Shown here: positions 8,032 through 14,967 of the stretch, in pieces
How the letters are laid out: the number at the start of each line of letters is the position of its first letter
How positions within the stretch are numbered: the stretch's first letter is position 1
From: Erythrobacter sp. SD-21
GTDB lineage: Bacteria > Pseudomonadota > Alphaproteobacteria > Sphingomonadales > Sphingomonadaceae
Length of the DNA stretch: 64,000 bases
Assembly (NCBI RefSeq): GCF_000181515.1
Contig: NZ_ABCG01000002.1
Location: forward strand, 475,036-539,035
Direction of reading: 5' to 3'
Program-made: the position numbers and the translations under genes
Notes under the pieces: generated by a model
Databases searched by the model: none
Told to the model about the DNA's origin: nothing
Seen by the model: the letters and a program-made list of their open reading frames with translations, nothing else

Positions 8032-8966
8032 CCGACAATCGCGCTCGCCTCGCCCGCTCGGCGGCGATAGCCTCGATATTGGTGGCGGTCATCCTCGTCG
8101 CGCTGAAGGCTTGGGCGAGCTGGAAGACCGGCTCGACCGCCATGCTCGGCAGCCTTGCCGATTCGGCGCTCGATCTGATCGCATCGATCGCAACGCTCAC
8201 CGGGGTCTGGATCGCTTCCATGCCCGCCGACGAGGATCATCGCTTCGGCCACGGCAAGGCCGAAGCGCTGGCGGCGATCTTCCAGGTCATGCTGATCGCG
8301 CTTTCCGCCTTCGGCATCGCGGCGCGCGCCATCACGCAGCTGGTGGATGGCGGGCAGACCTCCGCGGCCGAGGAAGGGATCGCCGTCTCGGTAATTGCCA
8401 TCGCGCTCACCTTCGCGCTGCTCGGCTGGCAGCGCTATGTGATGAACCGGACGCGCAGCCTGGCGATCCAGACCGATCACCTGCATTACAAGTCCGACCT
8501 CTTCCTTAACCTCGCCGTCATCGCGGCGCTGGTGCTCGACCAGTTTGCGGGTTTCGGCAGGGCCGATCCGCTGTTCGGCCTTGCAATCGCAGCCTGGCTC
8601 GGCTGGGGCGCGTTCACCGCCGCGCGCGATGCGGTGGACGATCTGATGGACCGCGAATGGCCGGAGGAAAAGCGGCTCGCCTTCGTGGAAGCCGCGGCGC
8701 GCCATCCGGAGCTTTCCAACCTCCACGATTTGCGTACGCGCACCAGCGGCAACCGCGATTTCGTGCAGTTCCATGTCGACCTGCCCGGCGCGATGACCGT
8801 CGAAGAGGCGCATGACATCATCGAGCGGGTGGAAGAGGATCTGTGCAAGCGCTTCCCGCACATGGAGCTGCTGATCCACATCGACCCCGAAGGCCATGTC
8901 GACGAGCCCGGCAACCTGCTGGTCGAGGAAGACGAATTCGCAAAGCTGGAACAGGACGAGCAATGA
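8028..8966 (+). CDS. Cation diffusion facilitator metal transporter (FieF-like)
   Basis: Proton-coupled exporter of divalent metals (Zn2+/Fe2+ class) in the inner membrane. The 312-residue protein has about six membrane helices. Metal-site motifs are clear: DSALDLIAS in TM2, HRFGHGKAEA in the following loop, and HYKSDLFLN in TM5. The C-terminal cytoplasmic domain (NRDFVQFHVDLPG and HMELLIHIDPEGH) has the ferredoxin-like fold that binds regulatory metals, followed by an acidic tail. ATGA overlaps link it to pdxH before and the PhzF gene after. Confidence 0.92.
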   Translation: MTDNRARLARSAAIASILVAVILVALKAWASWKTGSTAMLGSLADSALDLIASIATLTGVWIASMPADEDHRFGHGKAEALAAIFQVMLIALSAFGIAARAITQLVDGGQTSAAEEGIAVSVIAIALTFALLGWQRYVMNRTRSLAIQTDHLHYKSDLFLNLAVIAALVLDQFAGFGRADPLFGLAIAAWLGWGAFTAARDAVDDLMDREWPEEKRLAFVEAAARHPELSNLHDLRTRTSGNRDFVQFHVDLPGAMTVEEAHDIIERVEEDLCKRFPHMELLIHIDPEGHVDEPGNLLVEEDEFAKLEQDEQ

Positions 8967-9757
8967 AACTGCCCTATACCCATGTCGATGCCTTCGCCTC
9001 GCGGCCCTTCACCGGCAATCAGGCGGCGGTGATGCCGCTCGATGCGTGGCTCGACGATGCGACGCTGCTGGCCATCGCGGAAGAGAACAACTTCGCCGAA
9101 ACCGCCTTCCTCGTGAAGGACGGCAGCGGCGAGGCCGAGTACGAGCTGCGCTGGTTCACCCCGACCGAGGAAGTGCGCCTGTGCGGCCATGCGACTCTGG
9201 CAAGCGGGCATGTCCTCCTCACCCGCGACGGCGGCGACGCGGTGACCTTCCGCACGCGGCAGGCGGGCGTCCTCGAAGTGCGCCGGAGCGAAGCGGGTTA
9301 CGAGCTCGCCCTCCCTCTCATCCCGACCGAAAGGGGCGAATGGGACGAGGCGGTGGCCCTGCTGGGTGCGAAACCGAGGGAAGTCTGGCTCAACCCCGAT
9401 GGATACGGCATCTACTTGTTCGGCAGCGAGGCCGAGGTGCTGGCCCTCGATCCCGACCTCAAGGGCCTGAAGGCGCTCGGGAACGACCAGTTCATCTGCA
9501 CCGCCTTCGGCCAGAACACCGACGTCGTCAGCCGCGTCTTCGTGCCCGGCGGCGGGGTGGATGAGGACAGCTTCACCGGCTCGGCGCACGCCTGCCTCAC
9601 CGATTTCTGGACCATGAAGCTGGGGCGGGAGAGCTTCAGCGCCTTCCAGGCCTCTCAGCGGGGTGGCTATGCGCAATGCCGCAAGGATGGCGACAAAGCC
9701 GTGCTCGGCGGCCAGTGCGTGACCGTGGTGGAGGGAAGCTTTTACCTGCCCTCGTAG
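8963..9757 (+). CDS. PhzF-family isomerase-like protein
   Basis: The 264-residue protein has the PhzF start VDAFASRPFTGNQAAV, the catalytic glutamate in NNFAETAF (about residue 46), and the conserved RWFTPTEEVRLCGHATLAS and DSFTGSAHA. PhzF in phenazine producers is an isomerase, but most homologues, like this one outside any phenazine cluster, have unknown substrates. Its start overlaps the CDF transporter stop. The 3' end overlaps a convergent serine hydrolase gene by 16 bases. Confidence 0.9.
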   Translation: MKLPYTHVDAFASRPFTGNQAAVMPLDAWLDDATLLAIAEENNFAETAFLVKDGSGEAEYELRWFTPTEEVRLCGHATLASGHVLLTRDGGDAVTFRTRQAGVLEVRRSEAGYELALPLIPTERGEWDEAVALLGAKPREVWLNPDGYGIYLFGSEAEVLALDPDLKGLKALGNDQFICTAFGQNTDVVSRVFVPGGGVDEDSFTGSAHACLTDFWTMKLGRESFSAFQASQRGGYAQCRKDGDKAVLGGQCVTVVEGSFYLPS

Positions 9758-10875
9758 GGATAGAGCTCCACGACATCGGCGAGCTGCTGGAGCATCGCCA
9801 TCCGCTCCTCGCGGTTGGAATGGCCCAGCCGCACCACCGTAAGCCCCTGTTCGGGCGAAACGAACACATATTGCCCCATATGGCCGATCATCGAGAACGC
9901 CGATTGCGGCGCGCGGTCCGGGAACAGCGGGTGTTCGGCTTCACCCGTCGGGCGGTTGAGCCAGGTCTGCAGCCCGTAATGCGGCGACTTGGGGCTGGGC
10001 GTGACCATCGCCTCGACCCAGCTGCGCGGGATCAGCTGCTCGCCCTCGTGCGAACCCTTGCGGCGCATCAGTTCGCCGAGCCTGGCCCAGTCGCGCGCGG
10101 TGGCGTGCATCAGGCTGCCGCCGACCAGCGTGCCCGCGCGGTCGAATTCGGGGACCATCGAGGTCGCGCCCAGCGGCTCGAACAGCCGGGCGTAGAGATA
10201 GTCGCTCACCGCGCGCCGGCGCGCTGCGGGATGGTCGGCATCGCTGAGCGCCCGCGCGGCGATGTCGGCGAGGATGACCGTGGTGTTGGAGGAGTATTCG
10301 AAGCGCTCGCCCGGCTCGGCCTCGGGCGGCTGCGCGGTGGCGTAATCGGCCATGTCGTCGCGCCCGTCGAGGAAGAGCATGCGGACCTCGCTGCTCTCGT
10401 AAGGAATGGGGCCGGCCTCGGTATGCTCCAGCCCGCTGCGCATCTGGAGGAGGTGGCGCAAGGTAATGTCGGCGCGCGGATCGCCGCTGCGCTGCCAGCG
10501 CGGGACGGGGGCAGGCTGGTCGAGACGCAGCAGGCCGTCGCCCACCAGTTGGCCGATCAGCAGCGCGGTGACCGTCTTGGCCATCGACCAGCTGACGAAG
10601 CGCGTGTCCGCGTCATAACCCTCGGCGTAGCGTTCGGCCGCGATCTTGCCGTCCTTCATGACGATCAGCGCGCGCGTTTCGCCAAGGCCTTCCATGGTGA
10701 AGAGATCGTCCACCTCGCGCGCCAGCGCCTTGGCCGGCGCGCCAGCGTCCTTGGTGATGGCGGAGAGCGCTTCCTCGCTCAACTCGGGCGCTTCGGCAGG
10801 GCCGGGCGAACCGCACGCGGCAAGGCTTGTCGTAGCAAGGGCAAGGGCGATAAGGGGGCGCGACCGAGTGAACAT
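9742..10875 (-). CDS. Serine hydrolase lipoprotein, beta-lactamase class C family
   Basis: The 377-residue protein has a lipoprotein signal peptide with lipobox LAAC (MFTRSRPLIALALATTSLAAC). The catalytic SxxK is in FVSWSMAKTVTALL, and FEYSSNTTVI supplies the Tyr-Ser-Ser segment of the EstB/6-aminohexanoate-hydrolase branch. This suggests an esterase or peptidase anchored in the envelope rather than a true beta-lactamase. Its start is 25 bases from that of a divergent small membrane protein, so the two share a very short control region. Confidence 0.88.
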   Translation of the reverse strand: MFTRSRPLIALALATTSLAACGSPGPAEAPELSEEALSAITKDAGAPAKALAREVDDLFTMEGLGETRALIVMKDGKIAAERYAEGYDADTRFVSWSMAKTVTALLIGQLVGDGLLRLDQPAPVPRWQRSGDPRADITLRHLLQMRSGLEHTEAGPIPYESSEVRMLFLDGRDDMADYATAQPPEAEPGERFEYSSNTTVILADIAARALSDADHPAARRRAVSDYLYARLFEPLGATSMVPEFDRAGTLVGGSLMHATARDWARLGELMRRKGSHEGEQLIPRSWVEAMVTPSPKSPHYGLQTWLNRPTGEAEHPLFPDRAPQSAFSMIGHMGQYVFVSPEQGLTVVRLGHSNREERMAMLQQLADVVELYPYEGR

Positions 10876-10900
10876 GGTGTCGCGTCACTCGCATGAGGAA

Positions 10901-11251
10901 ATGACCCGCGCAATGGCCAAAAAACGCTCTCTCCTGTCCCGCTGGTGGTTCTGGCTGGCGCTGCTCGTGGTGCTGGCGCTGGGCGCCGCCTGGCTCTTGC
11001 GCGGAGAGGCGCTCACGCGCACCGGCGAGGCGGGTACGGCCTATGCCGCGCGGGTCGGGTGCTCGTGCCGCTTCGTCGCGGGCCGAAGCCTAGAGGATTG
11101 CGCTAAGGACAAGCTGGAAGGCATGGAGCTGGTCTCGCTGAGCGACAACGAGACGACCAAGAGCGTCACCGCTTCGATTCCCTTCGTCGCCTCCGACACG
11201 GCGAGCTATCGCGAAGGCTACGGCTGCGTGCTCAAGAAGTGGGAAGACTAG
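10901..11251 (+). CDS. Small cysteine-containing membrane protein of unknown function
   Basis: About 116 residues. A basic N-terminus (AKKRSLLSRWW) and one membrane helix (FWLALLVVLALGAAWLL) precede a periplasmic domain with four cysteines (GCSCRF, EDCAK, YGCVLK). The ATG could be 10901 or 10913; AGGA at 10896-10899 is too close to the first and rather far from the second. It is divergent from the serine hydrolase and convergent with mnmA, its stop lying 8 bases from the mnmA stop. No family is recognised, but similar proteins appear next to such hydrolases in related bacteria as I recall. Confidence 0.72.
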   Translation: MTRAMAKKRSLLSRWWFWLALLVVLALGAAWLLRGEALTRTGEAGTAYAARVGCSCRFVAGRSLEDCAKDKLEGMELVSLSDNETTKSVTASIPFVASDTASYREGYGCVLKKWED

Positions 11252-11259
11252 GCGGCAGG

Positions 11260-12411
11260 CTAGTCGCAGCGCGTGGTGGAATCGATCCAGCCGCCGCCGA
11301 GGACGCGGTCCCCGGCATAGATGACCGCCGCCTGCCCTGGCGCCACGCCGAATTCGGGCGTTTCGAAGCGCAAGGTGGTTGCCGCCCCTTCGCCGAGCGG
11401 TCCGTCGAGCGTGATTGGGACCGGCTTGGCGAGGCTGCGGACCTTGGCGGTCAGCGGGACGTCAGGCAGCGGCCCGATGCGATTGGTTTCGACCAGATGC
11501 GCCGCGGAAACGGCCAGCATGCGCTTGGGGCCAACCTTCACTTGCGCCTGGTCCGCGTCGATGCCGACGACATAGAGCGGTTCGGGCTGGCCACCGATCT
11601 CGAGGCCGCGGCGCTGGCCGACGGTGTAATGGACGACGCCCTTGTGAGTCCCCAGCTCCTCGCCCGTAGCGGCGTGGACGATTGCCCCGGGTGCCGCGCC
11701 TTCGGGGCGCATCTTCTTGACGATCTTGGCGTAATCGCCGTCGGGCACGAAGCAGATGTCCTGGCTGTCCGGCTTGGCCGCGTTGCGCAGACCGGCGGCT
11801 TCGGCCAGCTCGCGCACCTGCGCCTTGGGCAGGCCGCCCAACGGGAAGCGCAGGAAATTGAGCTGGTCTTCGGTCGTCGCGTAAAGGAAATAGGACTGGT
11901 CGCGTGCCGGATCGTTTGCGCGATGCAGTTCGGGACCCGCCGGCCCCATCAGCCGCTGGACGTAATGGCCGGTCGCAAGGCAGTCCGCGCCGAGCTCCCG
12001 CGCCATGGCGAACAAATCGGTGAACTTGGGCCCCATGTTGCAGCGGATACAGGGCACCGGCGTGCGCCCGGCGAGATATTCGTCGGCGAACGTCTCGACC
12101 ACCTCCTCGCGAAATGCGCTCTCATGGTCGGAGACGTAATGCGCGATTCCCAGCCGGTCGGCCACGGCGCGTGCATCGGCGATATCGTCGCCCGCGCAGC
12201 AGGCGCCCTTGCGCCCCGTTGCCGCGCCATAATCGTAAAGTTGCAGCGTTATTCCGATGACTTCCGCGCCGCTTTTGGCCGCCAGCGCCGCGACGACCGA
12301 CGAATCGACGCCGCCCGACATGGCGACCACGATCCGGCTTTCGGATGCAGGCTTTTCAAGATCGAACAATCCGGCGGCGAGCGCCGGTTCGAGAAGGCGG
12401 GATTCGGGCAT
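11260..12411 (-). CDS. mnmA: tRNA 2-thiouridylase MnmA
   Basis: Thiolates U34 of tRNA-Lys, -Glu and -Gln. The 383-residue protein has the ATP-pyrophosphatase P-loop SGGVDSSVV (residues 32-40), the catalytic cysteine pair ([10 protein letters not shown] and the second cysteine in [13 protein letters not shown]), and the ATGHYVQR and DQSYFLY segments. The last third is the beta-barrel domain with [10 protein letters not shown]. The frame is open to a GTG at 12426, but the ATG at 12411 (MPESRLLEP) is a better start. Confidence 0.95.
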   Translation of the reverse strand: MPESRLLEPALAAGLFDLEKPASESRIVVAMSGGVDSSVVAALAAKSGAEVIGITLQLYDYGAATGRKGACCAGDDIADARAVADRLGIAHYVSDHESAFREEVVETFADEYLAGRTPVPCIRCNMGPKFTDLFAMARELGADCLATGHYVQRLMGPAGPELHRANDPARDQSYFLYATTEDQLNFLRFPLGGLPKAQVRELAEAAGLRNAAKPDSQDICFVPDGDYAKIVKKMRPEGAAPGAIVHAATGEELGTHKGVVHYTVGQRRGLEIGGQPEPLYVVGIDADQAQVKVGPKRMLAVSAAHLVETNRIGPLPDVPLTAKVRSLAKPVPITLDGPLGEGAATTLRFETPEFGVAPGQAAVIYAGDRVLGGGWIDSTTRCD

Positions 12412-12514
12412 AGCGGCCCTGTACACAAGCTTGGCCGCGCTCGCCAGTATTAGCGGGATTGCGCGGCAGACGATGATTCACAGTCCTTTTACCATGTCGC
12501 CCTATCAAGGCAGC

Positions 12515-12808
12515 ATGTTTGAGGGGCACATCAAGAAGAAGACGCTCGGAGACGCGCGCGAAAGCACGGGTCTGCACCAGTTTCGCTGGACGGAACTGGT
12601 GGCAAAGCTCTCCGCGACTCGCGAACTTCGCGAGGAGCTTTCGAGGGGAGAACCCGGGGGATTCGAGGCGTTTGGCGATGTCCGCCGGGAAAACGGCGAG
12701 GAAAGTAAACGGGCTGTTAACCACACTGCTTTAGCGCATGGCAAAGACGAGGCGCTAGGTCAGGACCGAGCCGCAACTGGTGCGGTGCAAGGCGACCGAG
12801 AGAAATAG
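12515..12808 (+). CDS. Small hypothetical protein upstream of sciP
   Basis: About 97 residues if started at ATG 12515, which has AAGG four bases upstream; ATGs at 12473 and 12494 are alternatives. A conserved-looking core FRWTELVAKLSATRELREEL is followed by a segment ending VNHTALAHGKD and terminating GDREK, a pattern I recall from short sphingomonad proteins. Its TAG stop is immediately followed by the sciP ATG with no gap, which supports reality and coupling. Function unknown. Confidence 0.6.
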   Translation: MFEGHIKKKTLGDARESTGLHQFRWTELVAKLSATRELREELSRGEPGGFEAFGDVRRENGEESKRAVNHTALAHGKDEALGQDRAATGAVQGDREK

Positions 12809-13108
12809 ATGATCGAAAATCAGGACATCCGCCCTGCACAGGTGATCGGCCCGCTTGGCGAGCCGCTGACCCTTGAGGATTTGCCGTCCCCCTCGACGAG
12901 ACGTTGGGTGGTGCGCCGGAAGGCTGAAGTCGTGGCTGCCGTGAACGGCGGGCTACTGACGATCGACGAGGTCCTCGAACGTTACGGTCTGACGCTGGAG
13001 GAATTCGCTTCCTGGCAGCGCGCCGTCGATCGTTCGGGCATGCAGGGCCTGCGCGTGACGCGTATCCAGCATTATCGAGATCTCTACGAACGCCAGTTCA
13101 AGTACTGA
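12809..13108 (+). CDS. sciP: CtrA inhibitor SciP (DUF1153)
   Basis: Small helix-turn-helix protein that in Caulobacter binds the master regulator CtrA and blocks CtrA-activated transcription in G1. The 99-residue protein carries the family signature RRWVVRRKAEVVAAVNGGLL, followed by YGLTLEEFASWQRAVDRSGMQGLRVTRIQHYRD, almost all conserved with Caulobacter SciP. It follows the previous gene directly (TAGATG). A CtrA-like half-site TTAACC lies at 12717-12722, inside the upstream reading frame; the family knowledge is solid but that site is only suggestive. Confidence 0.93.
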   Translation: MIENQDIRPAQVIGPLGEPLTLEDLPSPSTRRWVVRRKAEVVAAVNGGLLTIDEVLERYGLTLEEFASWQRAVDRSGMQGLRVTRIQHYRDLYERQFKY

Positions 13109-13133
13109 TCCGGAGCCTTTCCGCTGTATGGCG

Positions 13134-13158
13134 GGAACCAAAACCTCCTGAATCCGCT
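13134..13158 (+). promoter_or_regulatory. Imperfect EcfG-like promoter
   Basis: GGAAC at 13134-13138, 16 bases, then CGCT at 13155-13158. It differs by one base from the GGAAC-N16-CGTT pattern of the alphaproteobacterial general stress sigma factor and lies 51 bases upstream of a perfect match. It may be a second, weaker start point or coincidence. Confidence 0.3.
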
Positions 13159-13184
13159 CCCTTTCTGCCCCCATGCAGACAAGG

Positions 13185-13209
13185 GGAACCGCCGATCCTG
13201 CCCAACGTT
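13185..13209 (+). promoter_or_regulatory. EcfG (general stress response) type promoter
   Basis: GGAAC at 13185-13189, exactly 16 bases, then CGTT at 13206-13209, the consensus for EcfG-family sigma factors in Alphaproteobacteria. Transcription would start about 10 bases downstream and run into the stress membrane protein gene at 13254, which fits the role. Confidence 0.72.
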
Positions 13210-13253
13210 GGGATAATACAGGGTCGGACGGTAGAGAAACAGGAGGATTTGCA

Positions 13254-13520
13254 ATGGGTTGGATTATCGCAATTATCGTCGGCGGCGTCGCCGGCTGGCT
13301 CGCTAGCTTGGTCATGGCGCGTGATGCGTCGATGGGCATTTTCTGGAATATCATCGTCGGCATCATCGGCGCGCTGATCGGTAACTTCCTTGCAGGCGCT
13401 TTGTTCGGCATCGAAGGCACGATCCAGTCCTTCAACTTGACCGGCTTTATCATCGCGATCGTCGGCGCCATCGTGCTGCTCGGTATCGCCAATCTCGTCC
13501 AGCGCGGCCGCGTCCGCTAA
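13254..13520 (+). CDS. GlsB/YeaQ/YmgE family stress response membrane protein
   Basis: An 88-residue, very hydrophobic Gly-rich protein with three membrane segments (WIIAIIVGGVAGWLASLVM, IIVGIIGALIGNFLAGALF, IIAIVGAIVLLGIANLV) and a short basic tail, the whole of the transglycosylase-associated/YeaQ family. A strong Shine-Dalgarno AGGAGG lies at 13241-13246. The family is known to respond to stress; its biochemical role is unclear. An EcfG-type promoter lies 45 bases upstream and a hairpin terminator follows the stop, so this is a monocistronic stress gene. Confidence 0.92.
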   Translation: MGWIIAIIVGGVAGWLASLVMARDASMGIFWNIIVGIIGALIGNFLAGALFGIEGTIQSFNLTGFIIAIVGAIVLLGIANLVQRGRVR

Positions 13521-13543
13521 GACAGGTTAGCTTCGAGAAACAG

Positions 13544-13580
13544 AAGAGGGGCGGTGCAGCAGAAGCTGCGCCGCCCTCTT
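13544..13580 (+). terminator. Hairpin terminator after the stress membrane protein gene
   Basis: An inverted repeat of about 16 bp (arm AAGAGGGGCGGTGCAGC, loop AGAA) with one bulge and one mismatch. It starts 24 bases after the stop and is followed by a weak T-rich tail (CGTTTG). Confidence 0.7.
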
Positions 13581-13689
13581 CGTTTGCGGCATCAATCACG
13601 CGACCTGCCATTCGTCCGCGCCCCTTCCACCCCGGTCGAGACGGAGATTGCCCCTCATACGTGCATGATCTACACGGCAATACGCAGAC

Positions 13690-13718
13690 TTGCCTATTGT
13701 GATTTACCTCACTAATAC
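13690..13718 (+). promoter_or_regulatory. Sigma-70-like promoter of the RND efflux operon, with CRP/FNR-like site
   Basis: TTGCCT at 13690-13695, a 17-base spacer, and TAATAC at 13713-13718. Between them lies TGTGA-N6-TCACT (13698-13713), one base from a CRP-type palindrome; a regulator bound there would overlap the promoter and probably repress. The adaptor gene starts 43 bases downstream. All of this is pattern reading without experimental support. Confidence 0.45.
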
Positions 13719-13760
13719 ACCGGGAATTGACGGAAGTCGGCGCCAGACGGGGCATGAAGA

Positions 13761-14954
13761 ATGACGTATGAATCGGAAATAAGGGCTGAGAACGCGGGCG
13801 CGGAGAGCGTGACGCTGGATGGCGAGCCGGTGGTGGGCGCAAAAACGCATCGTAGTCGCAAGCGCCTCTACATCATCATCGCGATCGCCGTGCTGGCGGC
13901 CATTGCCGCTGCCTACGTCCTGCTCACGATGGGCGCCACCGAGGAAGAAACCGATCGCGGTTCACAGGCTCCGGCCATCACCGTGGTCTCGCCCGGTCGC
14001 ACGACCGTCGAAGGCCAAGTGATCGCCACCGGCGTGCTTGCCGCGCGTCGCGAAGCGCCGGTTGGCGTGGTCGGCGAGGGTGGCCGAGTCGTGTCGGTCC
14101 CCGTCGAAGCCGGCGACTGGGTCCGCCAGGGCCAGGTTCTCGCGGTCATCGATCGCTCGGTCCAGTCGCAACAGGCACGCGCCGCTTCGGCGCAGGTGCA
14201 GGTCGCGCAGGCCGATGCCGATCTCGCCCAGTCGAACCTCGACCGTGCGCTCCAGCTGGTCGAACGCGGCTTCGTATCGAAAGCTGATGTCGATCGTCTG
14301 ACGGCAACGCGCGATGCCGCCGTTGCCCGCGTTCAGGTGGCCCGCGCGCAGGTCGGTGAACTGCAGGCGCGCAACGCCCGCCTCAATATCGTCGCGCCGT
14401 CCGCCGGTCTGATACTCGAACGCAATGTCGAAATCGGTGCAACCGTTTCGGCAGGCTCGGGCGCACTGTTCCGTATTGCGCGCGGAGGCGAACTCGAAAT
14501 GCTTGCGCAGGTGGGAGAGGAAGAGCTTGCGCGCCTTCGCGCCGGCGTTTCCGCCGAAGTCACGCCGGTTGGGTCCAGCGAAAGCTTCACCGGGCAGGTC
14601 TGGCAGGTTGCACCGACGATCGACGGCCGCACCCGCCAGGGAACGGCGCGCATCGCCCTGTCCTACGATCCGGCCCTGCGCCCCGGCGGCTTTGCCACCG
14701 CACGCATCCTCAGCGGCACGACGACGGCCCCCCTGCTTCCCGAAAGCGCCGTCCTCTCGGACGACAAGGGCAGCTTCGTCTACGTCATCGACAAGGAAAA
14801 CAAGGCCCAGCGCGTGGCGGTCGAGACCGGCCTCGTCACCAGCGAGGGCGTCGTCATCACCAGCGGTATCAACGGCACGGAGAAGATCGTGCTGCAGGCG
14901 GGCGGCTTCCTCACCGAAGGCGAAACGGTCAACCCGCGCCCGCAGGGCAATTGA
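13761..14954 (+). CDS. RND efflux periplasmic adaptor (membrane fusion protein)
   Basis: A 397-residue HlyD-family adaptor. After a cytoplasmic N-terminus of about 35 residues there is one membrane helix (LYIIIAIAVLAAIAAAYVLL). Then come the lipoyl half-motifs (VPVEAGDWVRQGQVLAVID and NIVAPSAGLILERNVEIGATV) flanking an alpha-helical hairpin (VQSQQARAASAQVQVAQADAD to VQVARAQVGELQ), and beta-barrel and membrane-proximal domains. It links the downstream pump to an outer-membrane channel that is not encoded here. A 13-base gap with GGGAGG precedes the pump gene. Confidence 0.93.
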   Translation: MTYESEIRAENAGAESVTLDGEPVVGAKTHRSRKRLYIIIAIAVLAAIAAAYVLLTMGATEEETDRGSQAPAITVVSPGRTTVEGQVIATGVLAARREAPVGVVGEGGRVVSVPVEAGDWVRQGQVLAVIDRSVQSQQARAASAQVQVAQADADLAQSNLDRALQLVERGFVSKADVDRLTATRDAAVARVQVARAQVGELQARNARLNIVAPSAGLILERNVEIGATVSAGSGALFRIARGGELEMLAQVGEEELARLRAGVSAEVTPVGSSESFTGQVWQVAPTIDGRTRQGTARIALSYDPALRPGGFATARILSGTTTAPLLPESAVLSDDKGSFVYVIDKENKAQRVAVETGLVTSEGVVITSGINGTEKIVLQAGGFLTEGETVNPRPQGN

Positions 14955-14967
14955 CGGGAGGCTCGCA

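Noticed and set aside
9742..10875. A beta-lactamase resistance gene
   Set aside because: The lipoprotein has the SxxK and YSS pattern of the esterase/dimer-hydrolase branch rather than a true class C beta-lactamase.
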